Of a stretch of 5,879 nucleotides of DNA, positions 1 through 5,365 are shown piece after piece. Source of the stretch: Methanobacteriota archaeon (GTDB lineage Archaea; Thermoplasmatota; JASEFT01; JAUWIS01); the NCBI GenBank assembly GCA_030605245.1, contig JAUWIS010000057.1, forward strand, positions 1 through 5,879, written 5' to 3'. Position numbers and translations under genes: made by a program. Within the stretch, counting starts at the first letter, position 1; each line of letters starts with the position of its first letter. The notes under the pieces are model-generated. The model did no database searches. It saw only the letters and a list, made by a program, of their open reading frames with translations, and had not been told where the DNA came from.

Positions 1-312
1 AGATACACCTGTTAATGCTTCCATTTCGACCCCTGTTTTATATTCTGCTTTCACCTCACAAGTACAGGTAGCAGAATTTTCCCTGAGAATAAAATCAATA
101 TTCACAGACAAAACAGGTACAGGATGGCACATGGGAATAAGCATGGAAGTATTTTTCACAGCATTTAATCCTGCAACCCTGGCGACAGTGAGCGCATCAC
201 CTTTTTTTACCCTGTTTTCTTTTATTGTTTTTATTGTTGCATTTTTCAGTTTTATTTCACCTTTTGCCTTCGCCTTTCTCGTAACAATTTTTTTGTCTGA
301 TATGTCAATCAT
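1..312 (-). CDS. moaC: Cyclic pyranopterin monophosphate synthase MoaC, C-terminus cut by window edge
   Basis: MoaC converts the 3',8-cyclo-GTP product of MoaA into cyclic pyranopterin monophosphate, the first stable intermediate of molybdenum (or tungsten) cofactor synthesis in the cytoplasm. The frame is open from an ATG at 312 to base 1, giving 104 residues; families of this protein are usually about 150-160 residues, so roughly the last third is outside the window. Family hallmarks are visible: LIPMCHPVP around residues 58-66 with the catalytic-region His63, and KTGVEMEALTG at 92-102 with the two acidic residues Glu96 and Glu98. The conserved Asp/Lys near the C-terminus would lie beyond the edge. 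The start is fixed by a strong GAGGAG ribosome binding site at 323-328; a nearer ATG at 318-320 stops after three codons. It is the last visible gene of the moaA-moaE-moaC cluster. Confidence 0.95.
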   Translation of the reverse strand, partial: MIDISDKKIVTRKAKAKGEIKLKNATIKTIKENRVKKGDALTVARVAGLNAVKNTSMLIPMCHPVPVLSVNIDFILRENSATCTCEVKAEYKTGVEMEALTGVS

Positions 313-316
313 TTTA

Positions 317-361
317 TCATTTCTCCTCTGTCACATTCCTACTATCTAATATTAACTTCAT
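317..361 (-). CDS. Possible 14-codon mini-ORF between moaE and moaC
   Basis: This tiny frame, MKLILDSRNVTEEK, is not in frame with moaC and matches no family I know. What makes it worth listing is its signals: a near-perfect AAGGAGG at 369-375 with a 7-base spacer to ATG 361-359, and an ATGA overlap with the moaE stop codon. The moaC ribosome binding site lies inside its last codons, and its TGA overlaps another ATG. It could be a leader peptide that couples moaC translation to moaE, or a chance consequence of purine-rich sequence at the end of moaE. It is too short for coding statistics. Low confidence as a functional gene. Confidence 0.25.
   Translation of the reverse strand: MKLILDSRNVTEEK
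323..328 (-). promoter_or_regulatory. Ribosome binding site of moaC
   Basis: GAGGAG on the minus strand lies 10 bases before the moaC ATG at 312. It selects that start over the ATG at 318-320, which is only two bases from the motif and is followed by a stop three codons later. Confidence 0.6.
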
Positions 362-723
362 TTTACTTCCTCCTTCCATATCGGCGCAACCTTTTTTATC
401 TCACCAATAAGATATTCACATGCCCTGAAAGCATCCTTTCTATGCGCGGATGAAACCGCTATTAATACTATATTTTCACCAACCCTTAATTCCCCATATC
501 TATGTACTATTATTATATCCTTTACATCAAATTTTTTTCTTGCATTAAATTCAAGTTTTTTTAATTCTGACTCGGTCATCTCTTTATAGATTTCTATTTT
601 CATTTCTTTTATGTTGTCATCTCTTACTGTGCCTAGGAATGAGACAATCGCACCGACATCAGACTTTTTCATCTTTCTGATGGCGTCATCTACCGAGAAA
701 TCCTTTTTTGTTATTTTAATCAT
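358..723 (-). CDS. moaE: Molybdopterin synthase large (catalytic) subunit MoaE
   Basis: MoaE, with thiocarboxylated MoaD, inserts two sulfurs into cyclic pyranopterin monophosphate to form molybdopterin. The 121-residue product shows the family in order: GAIVSFLGTVRD (24-35), VHRYGELRVGE (73-83), SSAHRKDAFRACEYLI (91-106) and IKKVAPIWK (109-117). Lys110 and Lys117 are seven residues apart, like the catalytic lysines 119 and 126 of the E. coli enzyme, so the active site looks complete. The chain ends only four residues after Lys117, whereas the E. coli protein (150 residues) has a longer tail; this may be normal for archaeal forms. The ATG follows the moaA stop after one base, with GGTG shortly upstream as a weak ribosome binding site, which implies translational coupling. 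The moaD partner is not in the window. Confidence 0.95.
   Translation of the reverse strand: MIKITKKDFSVDDAIRKMKKSDVGAIVSFLGTVRDDNIKEMKIEIYKEMTESELKKLEFNARKKFDVKDIIIVHRYGELRVGENIVLIAVSSAHRKDAFRACEYLIGEIKKVAPIWKEEVK
369..375 (-). promoter_or_regulatory. Strong Shine-Dalgarno motif inside the 3' end of moaE
   Basis: AAGGAGG is the best Shine-Dalgarno match I found in the window. It sits inside the last codons of moaE, 7 bases before the ATG at 359-361 that opens the 14-codon mini-ORF. It is about 56 bases from the moaC start, so it cannot serve moaC directly. Confidence 0.45.
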
Positions 724-724
724 G

Positions 725-1642
725 TTAACACCAATATGGTTTCCTTATATGTATTGCCTTCTCAAAACCTTCAATCAGTTTATCATTGGTTTCGTTATCT
801 CTTATCAAAGAGATTATATCAACTCCGTTTTTGTCAAACAGACAGGTTTTGATTTTACCGTCAGATGTCAGTCTTATCCTGTTACAATATTTGCAGAACT
901 CTGAATTATGCATGGGCCTAACAATCTCAACTTGGACCTCTTTACCATTAAACGGAAGAAAATATTTTTTCCTATGATGCATTTGTCTGACCTCAACCCT
1001 CGAAGCTTTTCTTTTTAATTCTTTTTCAACTGATAACAAATCATGATGATATTTTTTGTATAGAAGGTTGTTTTCATTTTCTTTTGCTGTTTCCATCTCA
1101 ATTACCTGAAGTATTACATTATTTTCATAAGCAAAATGAATCATTTCCTCTAATCCGTTTTCATTTATGCCTCTCATCCAGACTGTGTTTATCTTAACAG
1201 GTCTTAAATTATTCTTGACAGCAGATTTTATTCCATGCAGAATGCATGTCAAATAATCTTTATCTGTGATTTTTTTGTAGGCCTCAGGATTCAATGAATC
1301 AAGACTGATGTTTACCCTGCTCAGCCCCGCTTTTTTTAGTTGAGCGGCATATTTCTCCAGTAATACACCGTTTGTTGTCATTGATACCTCATCCATGTAT
1401 CCGGAAATGCTTCTTACGATTTCAATAATGTCTTTCCTAAGAAGCGGTTCACCACCGGTGATTTTTACCTTTCTTATACCAATTTTCTTGGCAATCTTAA
1501 TAATTCTCTGAATTTCATCAACTGATAGTTCATCGTTGTTTTTTTCCTGTCCCTCATTATGGCAGTAAAAACATTTCAGATTGCATTTCTGGGTTACTGA
1601 AACCCTTAAACCGGTTATTTCCCTATTGTAACTATCCTTCAT
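725..1642 (-). CDS. moaA: GTP 3',8-cyclase MoaA (radical SAM)
   Basis: MoaA uses S-adenosylmethionine and two 4Fe-4S clusters to cyclise GTP to 3',8-cyclo-GTP, the first step of molybdenum cofactor synthesis. Numbering from the ATG at 1642 (305 residues), the radical SAM cysteines are Cys20, Cys24 and Cys27 in CNLKCFYC. They are followed by the SAM-binding ITGGEPLLRKD (61-71), MTTNG (88-92) and NISLDSL. The C-terminal cluster ligands are Cys250, Cys253 and Cys267 in FCKYCNRIRLTSDG...TCLF. The protein ends in RKPYWC and lacks the Gly-Gly tail of bacterial and human MoaA. A TTG three bases upstream is in frame, but the ATG at 1642 is the more likely start. A TATA-like box about 28 bases upstream suggests a two- to three-base leader. 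It heads the moaA-moaE-moaC cluster and is only 36 bases from the upstream same-strand gene. Confidence 0.96.
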   Translation of the reverse strand: MKDSYNREITGLRVSVTQKCNLKCFYCHNEGQEKNNDELSVDEIQRIIKIAKKIGIRKVKITGGEPLLRKDIIEIVRSISGYMDEVSMTTNGVLLEKYAAQLKKAGLSRVNISLDSLNPEAYKKITDKDYLTCILHGIKSAVKNNLRPVKINTVWMRGINENGLEEMIHFAYENNVILQVIEMETAKENENNLLYKKYHHDLLSVEKELKRKASRVEVRQMHHRKKYFLPFNGKEVQVEIVRPMHNSEFCKYCNRIRLTSDGKIKTCLFDKNGVDIISLIRDNETNDKLIEGFEKAIHIRKPYWC

Positions 1643-1666
1643 CAATATGTGTATAGAAACATAACG

Positions 1667-1674
1667 CTTTAAAA
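1667..1674 (-). promoter_or_regulatory. TATA-like box of the moa operon
   Basis: TTTTAAAG on the minus strand is centred about 28 bases before the moaA ATG, preceded by a purine-rich stretch that could serve as BRE. It lies in the 36-base gap after the upstream gene's stop. Transcription would begin almost at the start codon, consistent with the lack of a ribosome binding site. Confidence 0.5.
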
Positions 1675-1678
1675 CTTT

Positions 1679-2551
1679 TTATATTACATCTATTTTTTCA
1701 TCAGTAAGCACAGGTTTCTTGAAGACCTTTTCGTCCATCATTTCACCTGTCACCCCATTTATAGTCAGGGAACCCGTTTTTCCTTTTATGTTCCAAACAG
1801 GAAAATAATAAACCCCTACTAAATCAATAACCATTGCATCCTCCTTTGGTCTGATTCTCCTTTTTTCAAAAACAACAGATGTTTCCTTCTCATCCTTCAC
1901 CTCAACAACCTTTGTGTTAATATCAATAACCTTCTGCCTAATAATCTCTCCTGCCTTTTTCTCACTGCACCTAATCGGGAGTTTTGCATACCCAAAATCA
2001 GGTATTCCTGTTTCATAATCTGTGACCCATTCCTCTGCATTCATCGTAACAGCATTCACAGCAACAACGCCAGTATTCTTTTTTGTATCCAGCCTGCCTT
2101 CAATCAGCATCTCACACACATAACTATAAACATAATAAGGTACAAGTTCCAGATCAGCAATCGGATTAACCAATTTTTTACCCATGGAAACAGCATCCTT
2201 TATCCCAATCTTTGGTTTTACAATAAACTCTTTTTTCTTTTCAAAAAATAATTCGCATCCTAAAAGCACTGCCTTCCCTATCTCCTTCTCCAATTGCTCT
2301 CTGTCCCATAAAATAACATTTGATTTTTTAGCAAAATTTTTTATTTCCTCCTCAAAAGACTGGATTGATACAAAAATCCTTTTATCTGCCTCTGCAGATA
2401 GAATCGTCTCAAGATTCTCCTTAACTACACTGTTTTCTCTGTATCCAATCACTATTCTTGTCTCATCCTTTACAGCAAAAAGGTTCTCGTCCTCGGTTAC
2501 AATAAACCCATGCGCCTTAAAAATATTAATTAGAATATCTTTTAACTTCAT
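1679..2551 (-). CDS. Conserved protein of unknown function with an Mrr-like (restriction-endonuclease fold) N-terminal domain
   Basis: I do not recognise a named family for the whole 290-residue protein. Residues 1-92 read like a small restriction-endonuclease-like fold. A helix ends in AHGFIVTEDENLFAVKDE, followed by a strand RIVIGY, then KRIFVSIQSFEEEIKNFAKKSNVILWDREQLEKEIG (58-92). The latter resembles the part of Mrr-type domains in which a protein-recruited 'ivvs..f..eA...A....i.l.d...L' pattern occurs. A clear D/E-x-K nuclease triad is not visible, so catalysis is doubtful. Residues 130-290 form a second region rich in strands, with VGVYYFPVWNIKGKTGSLTINGVTGE (245-270), a Y-x-P-x-W pattern ending in a PepSY-like 'iNg.TGe' strand. 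There is no signal peptide or membrane segment. A TATA-like box centred 26 bases upstream makes a leaderless ATG likely. It lies upstream of moaA on the same strand, but a moa role is not established. Confidence 0.85.
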   Translation of the reverse strand: MKLKDILINIFKAHGFIVTEDENLFAVKDETRIVIGYRENSVVKENLETILSAEADKRIFVSIQSFEEEIKNFAKKSNVILWDREQLEKEIGKAVLLGCELFFEKKKEFIVKPKIGIKDAVSMGKKLVNPIADLELVPYYVYSYVCEMLIEGRLDTKKNTGVVAVNAVTMNAEEWVTDYETGIPDFGYAKLPIRCSEKKAGEIIRQKVIDINTKVVEVKDEKETSVVFEKRRIRPKEDAMVIDLVGVYYFPVWNIKGKTGSLTINGVTGEMMDEKVFKKPVLTDEKIDVI

Positions 2552-2573
2552 CTCTCATACATGCTCTTTCTAA

Positions 2574-2581
2574 ATATTTAA
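2574..2581 (-). promoter_or_regulatory. TATA-like box of the 290-residue gene
   Basis: TTAAATAT on the minus strand, within the longer TTAAATATTTA, is centred about 26 bases before the ATG at 2551. This predicts a transcript beginning at the A of the start codon. No Shine-Dalgarno motif precedes that ATG. Confidence 0.55.
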
Positions 2582-2591
2582 CTTTGCCATA

Positions 2592-2599
2592 AAATATAT
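2592..2599 (+). promoter_or_regulatory. TATA-like box for tRNA-Leu
   Basis: AAATATAT on the plus strand lies in the divergent region between the 290-residue gene and the tRNA. By the usual archaeal spacing, transcription would start near 2622, leaving a leader of about 30 bases for RNase P to remove. No better box is seen closer to the tRNA. Confidence 0.4.
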
Positions 2600-2651
2600 C
2601 TTCTGTGTTGACATTATCTGTTTGTTTTGATTGCTAATGCAATCTCTCGAT

Positions 2652-2736
2652 GCGGGGGTAGCCAAGCCTGGTCAACGGCGCAAGATTGAGGGTCTTGTCT
2701 CGAAGGGGTTCATGAGTTCGAATCTCATCCCCCGCA
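2652..2736 (+). tRNA. tRNA-Leu, anticodon GAG
   Basis: The sequence folds as a class II tRNA. The acceptor stem GCGGGGG (2652-2658) pairs with CCCCCGC (2729-2735) and A2736 is the discriminator. The D stem GCC/GGC is 2661-2663 with 2677-2679. The anticodon stem CAAGA/TCTTG (2681-2685 with 2693-2697) encloses the loop TTGAGGG, giving anticodon GAG, which reads CUC and CUU. The extra arm (2698-2711) can form TCTC/GGGG pairs around GAA, as expected for leucine. The T arm ATGAG/CTCAT (2712-2716, 2724-2728) holds the loop TTCGAAT. There is no intron, and CCA is not encoded, so it must be added after transcription. Confidence 0.96.
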
Positions 2737-2741
2737 TTTTT
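2737..2741 (+). terminator. T-run terminator after tRNA-Leu
   Basis: Five T residues follow the tRNA discriminator base directly, a usual archaeal transcription stop. The same bases also form the left foot of the first hairpin of the downstream string (2738-2779). If termination leaks, the tRNA transcript would run into the hairpins. Confidence 0.45.
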
Positions 2742-2906
2742 AAATTACGAGTGAGCGTAAGCGAGTGAGTAATTTAAAATTCATAGGAATCAAAGATTTC
2801 TATTCTCTCAGGATTTTCTTACGGAAAATCCTTCGACTACGAGGAATTTTGCATCAGCAAAATTCCGAAGTATTCACAAAATTGCGCAAGCAATTTTGTG
2901 TGAATA
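2738..2906 (+). repeat. String of five different hairpins in the tRNA-Leu / DUF6015-like intergenic region
   Basis: Five inverted repeats lie nearly end to end, with gaps of 3, 6, 10 and 4 bases. Hairpin 1: TTTTAAATTAC (2738-2748) with 2769-2779, 20-base loop. Hairpin 2: 2783-2791 with 2795-2803, loop AAA, one G-T pair. Hairpin 3: AGGATTTTC (2810-2818) with GAAAATCCT (2824-2832), loop TTACG. Hairpin 4: GGAATTTTGC (2843-2852) with GCAAAATTCC (2857-2866), loop ATCA. Hairpin 5: TATTCACAAAATTGC (2871-2885) with 2890-2906, loop GCAA, two-base bulge. The stems are unrelated to one another, so this is not a simple repeat family. No coding frame explains it. It could be structured RNA, decayed palindromic elements, or sequence that tends to form hairpins. 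Confidence 0.7.
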
Positions 2907-3007
2907 GGGGCATTAGCGAGTGAGCAAAAATACGAGTGAAGATTGACAATTTTCCTGCGAACTGCTCAAATATTACCCTAAATTACCCGAAGTGAAAAAA
3001 ACTAAAC
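2907..3007 (+). other. Non-coding spacer upstream of the DUF6015-like promoter
   Basis: No gene is visible between the last hairpin and the promoter. The stretch holds two further copies of CGAGTGA (2917-2923 and 2933-2939), a word also present twice in the loop of hairpin 1. It also holds a heptamer ATTACCC given twice (2972-2978 and 2982-2988), 10 bases apart and about 35 bases before the promoter, which could be an operator. Confidence 0.4.
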
Positions 3008-3021
3008 AAAAACTATATATA
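3008..3021 (+). promoter_or_regulatory. BRE and TATA box of the DUF6015-like / XPD unit
   Basis: AAAAA (3008-3012) followed by CTATATATA (3013-3021) is a good archaeal BRE plus TATA element. Its centre is about 29 bases before the ATG at 3047, so the transcript would start within about four bases of it. It probably serves the helicase gene downstream too. Confidence 0.6.
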
Positions 3022-3046
3022 CTACGAGGTACAAATATATAAAGGG

Positions 3047-3451
3047 ATGAAAAGTATGAATGATGGTGTTGTTACTATTGAAATTTTAGCAAAAGCTATA
3101 CAAAACTGTGTTGATAAAAAAGGCCTGACTGAGGATGAAACCAGGTATATGGCTGAGCATGTGATGAACTTTTTCGGTTTCAATGACAGAATCCTTGACA
3201 ATATTCTTGAGCCTGAGGACAGGGACGCATTCTACACCCTGGAGGAATACAACCTGCTTACTACAGAGAGGGAGGAAACAACGCTTTATGATGGCAGGGA
3301 ATGGAGAGTTCATTACTGGAGGCTCAAAAAAGACAGGATTATGAGTCTTATAAAACATGCTGAGTTAGGCAGGAGGAGAAAGAAAGAGGAAGATTACTCA
3401 GTATACGATGAGGTCCCTGATGATGTTTGGAACAGAGAGAAGGTAGGATAG
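3047..3451 (+). CDS. DUF6015-like small archaeal protein
   Basis: A 134-residue soluble protein that I recall as resembling the uncharacterised archaeal DUF6015 family; that assignment is from memory of its pattern and is not proven. Residues 8-55 look helical, with KGLTEDETRYMAEHVMNFFGFNDRILDNIL. Residues 56-97 contain EPEDRDAFYTLEEYNLLTTEREE and then TLYDGREWRVHYWRLKK. A helix followed by a two-stranded strand-turn-strand looks like a winged-helix, so DNA or protein binding is possible. Residues 109-134 are strongly charged (GRRRKKEED) and probably flexible. There is no membrane segment. The ATG at 3047 fits a leaderless start; the ATG at 3056, nine bases after AAAGGG, is an alternative that removes three residues. 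The XPD gene follows within 35 bases, or overlaps, depending on its start. Confidence 0.85.
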   Translation: MKSMNDGVVTIEILAKAIQNCVDKKGLTEDETRYMAEHVMNFFGFNDRILDNILEPEDRDAFYTLEEYNLLTTEREETTLYDGREWRVHYWRLKKDRIMSLIKHAELGRRRKKEEDYSVYDEVPDDVWNREKVG

Positions 3452-3457
3452 AAACAG

Positions 3458-3465
3458 GTTTTATC
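3458..3465 (+). promoter_or_regulatory. Possible internal TATA-like box before XPD
   Basis: GTTTTATC lies in the short gap after the DUF6015-like stop and is centred about 26 bases before the GTG at 3487. It would allow a leaderless XPD transcript starting at that GTG. The match is modest and the gene may simply be co-transcribed. Confidence 0.3.
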
Positions 3466-3486
3466 CTTTATTTCCATATATGTTTT

Positions 3487-5337
3487 GTGTTTCCATATAA
3501 ACCAAGAAAATACCAGGTAGAGATGCTAAACCTGTTCAATAGTACATTAAAACAGGGAGGGCATCTAATACTGGAATCAGGTACCGGCTCAGGAAAAACA
3601 GTGTGTGCCTTAGAGTCAGCATTGGATTTTGCTGTTAAAAACAGAAAAAAGGTTATTTATGTTACAAGAACAAATGCGCAGCAGAAACAGGTTGTGTATG
3701 AGCTTAGGCAGATAACAAAAAACAGGAAAATTTTCGGGTGTCCAATCCAGGGTAGAAAAAATCTGTGCCCTTTAATAATGCATAACCCTGAATTTTTGAA
3801 TGGCACATCTGATGAACTGTCAAAAATATGTGCATACAGAAAAAGAAACACCCTGAGTCAAAGCAAGGATGGATGCAAATATTTTGAAAAAAACTGTGTT
3901 TCCGATACATCAAAAATCGGGGAATGGGCAAAAGACTATTTGCCGACTGCTGAGGAGTTTTTTGAATACTGTGAAAAAGAAGGTTTCTGTGGGTATGAAA
4001 TCCTAAAATCATTACTAAAAGATGCGGTTCTTGTTGTTGCACCATATATCTATTTTTTGAAACCTTTTTTAAGAAAGCATTTGTTAGAGATGATGAATGT
4101 TGAAATAACTGATGTTTTGCTGATTATTGATGAGGCACATAATCTTCCAGAGTATGCACGTTCCTTGAACAGTGCTGAACTCTCTTCGAATCTGCTGGAA
4201 CTTGTGAAAAAAGAATTATCTGAATTTGGTGATCCTGAGATAATTAAAAATGTTAATATGTCCGGATTTTGTGATGAGATAAGACAAATATTGTTCAAAA
4301 CAAAAAAGGAGTATGTAACAGGGGACGATGGGATTATACCCTCATTTGAAATTGAATCAGAAATCATGAGTAGACTCAAAATTTCAAGTCCTGTGCTAAA
4401 TAAAATAATTCAAAATATGATAGAATATGGTGAAAGCATAAAAAGAAAAAAAATAAATTCAGGAAAACTCCCAAGATCCTATATTCATTCCATTGGAGGA
4501 TTTCTTTTGACATGGTTGAACGCTGATGAACATTATGTCAAGATTATCACCTCGGAACCGAGACTTGAGCTATATTCTCTTGATCCGGGTCTTGTCACAG
4601 GTGTTGTTAAAGAATGCTTCTCATCCTTTCATATGTCAGGAACACTTACACCACTTGAGGAATACAGGGATTCAATAGGACTACCATCTAATACAAAATT
4701 GTTTTCCTTTCCATCTCCTTTTCCTAAAGAAAACAGAAAAATATTTTTTGTGAATGATGTAACAACAAAATATGATGAGATATCAAAGGATTCGGCAATG
4801 ATTAAAAAATTGGAAATGCATATTAAAAATATCCGTGATGCTTTTCAGAAAAACATTGTTGTGTTTTTCCCAAGTTTTGAGCTGATGAAAAAAATAGAGG
4901 TTCATACCAATAAAAGCTTGTATGTTGAAAAACAAAAAATGAGCCAGAAAGAGATTATGAATCTGATTGAAAGTTTTAAATCACAAAAAAATGCTGTACT
5001 TTTTTCTGTTGCAGGCGGAAGAATCAGTGAAGGGATAGATTTCCCAGGAAAGACACTGGAAATAGCAATTATTGTCGGGCTGGCCTACCCGAAACCTACC
5101 GCGAAACAGAAAGCGCTTCAAAACTATTATGACATAAAATTTGGTAAAGGATGGGAATATACTGTCAGGGCGCCGGCAATAAGGAAAACACTTCAGTGTA
5201 TTGGAAGATTGATCAGGAATGAAAACGACAGGGGTGCAGCAGTAATACTTGACAGAAGAATAAAACATTTTAGAAAATCCATGGATTTAAATGAGACCGA
5301 AAATGTTGTGGAAGATTTAAAAAAGTTTTTTCATTAG
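3487..5337 (+). CDS. xpd: XPD/Rad3-family ATP-dependent DNA helicase with 4Fe-4S domain
   Basis: XPD is a superfamily 2, 5' to 3' DNA helicase; in Archaea its place in excision repair is inferred from the eukaryotic protein. From GTG 3487 it is 616 residues. The N-terminus FPYKPRKYQ is the family's Q-motif region. Walker A is SGTGSGKT (31-38), and the DEAH box is 215-218. The iron-sulfur ligands fit Cys94 (GRKNLC), Cys115, Cys130 (GCKYFE) and Cys168 (GFCGYE), so the cluster domain appears intact. Motif III is MSGTLTP (383-389), motif V VAGGRISEGIDFPG (508-521), and motif VI QCIGRLIRN (570-578). The frame is open back to TTG 3427, but those 20 extra residues are hydrophobic and unlike the family, while GTG gives the normal start. 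It follows the DUF6015-like gene, probably as one operon. Confidence 0.93.
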   Translation: MFPYKPRKYQVEMLNLFNSTLKQGGHLILESGTGSGKTVCALESALDFAVKNRKKVIYVTRTNAQQKQVVYELRQITKNRKIFGCPIQGRKNLCPLIMHNPEFLNGTSDELSKICAYRKRNTLSQSKDGCKYFEKNCVSDTSKIGEWAKDYLPTAEEFFEYCEKEGFCGYEILKSLLKDAVLVVAPYIYFLKPFLRKHLLEMMNVEITDVLLIIDEAHNLPEYARSLNSAELSSNLLELVKKELSEFGDPEIIKNVNMSGFCDEIRQILFKTKKEYVTGDDGIIPSFEIESEIMSRLKISSPVLNKIIQNMIEYGESIKRKKINSGKLPRSYIHSIGGFLLTWLNADEHYVKIITSEPRLELYSLDPGLVTGVVKECFSSFHMSGTLTPLEEYRDSIGLPSNTKLFSFPSPFPKENRKIFFVNDVTTKYDEISKDSAMIKKLEMHIKNIRDAFQKNIVVFFPSFELMKKIEVHTNKSLYVEKQKMSQKEIMNLIESFKSQKNAVLFSVAGGRISEGIDFPGKTLEIAIIVGLAYPKPTAKQKALQNYYDIKFGKGWEYTVRAPAIRKTLQCIGRLIRNENDRGAAVILDRRIKHFRKSMDLNETENVVEDLKKFFH

Positions 5338-5365
5338 AGAGAATACAGAATTTTCATTTACTTAA
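5338..5365 (+). other. Short spacer after XPD
   Basis: The bases between the XPD stop and the first hairpin of the second string are AT-rich and hold no motif I can support. Confidence 0.4.

Noticed and set aside
131..349. A 72-codon plus-strand frame of very hydrophobic residues
   Set aside because: It is the antisense shadow of moaC, whose family motifs on the minus strand are unmistakable.
2184..2573. A 129-codon plus-strand frame
   Set aside because: It is antisense to the 290-residue gene, is Ser/Phe-rich like other shadows, and lacks its own promoter or family motifs.
2748..2769. Tandem repeat of CGAGTGAG as a satellite
   Set aside because: Only two copies are adjacent, with two more scattered to 2940; too few and irregular for a tandem array.
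2652..2906. Integration site at tRNA-Leu with an element remnant downstream
   Set aside because: No second copy of the tRNA 3' end, no integrase and no foreign genes are in the window; the hairpin string alone does not show integration.
2738..2906. CRISPR array
   Set aside because: There is no repeated unit with spacers; each inverted repeat has a different sequence.
3033..3043. Second TATA-like box AAATATATAAA just before the DUF6015-like ATG
   Set aside because: Its predicted transcript would start inside the gene, past both candidate ATG codons; the box at 3013-3021 is correctly placed.
3704..4045. A 113-codon minus-strand frame, and others antisense to XPD
   Set aside because: These oppose the helicase's conserved iron-sulfur and motor motifs and look like reverse reads of its codons.
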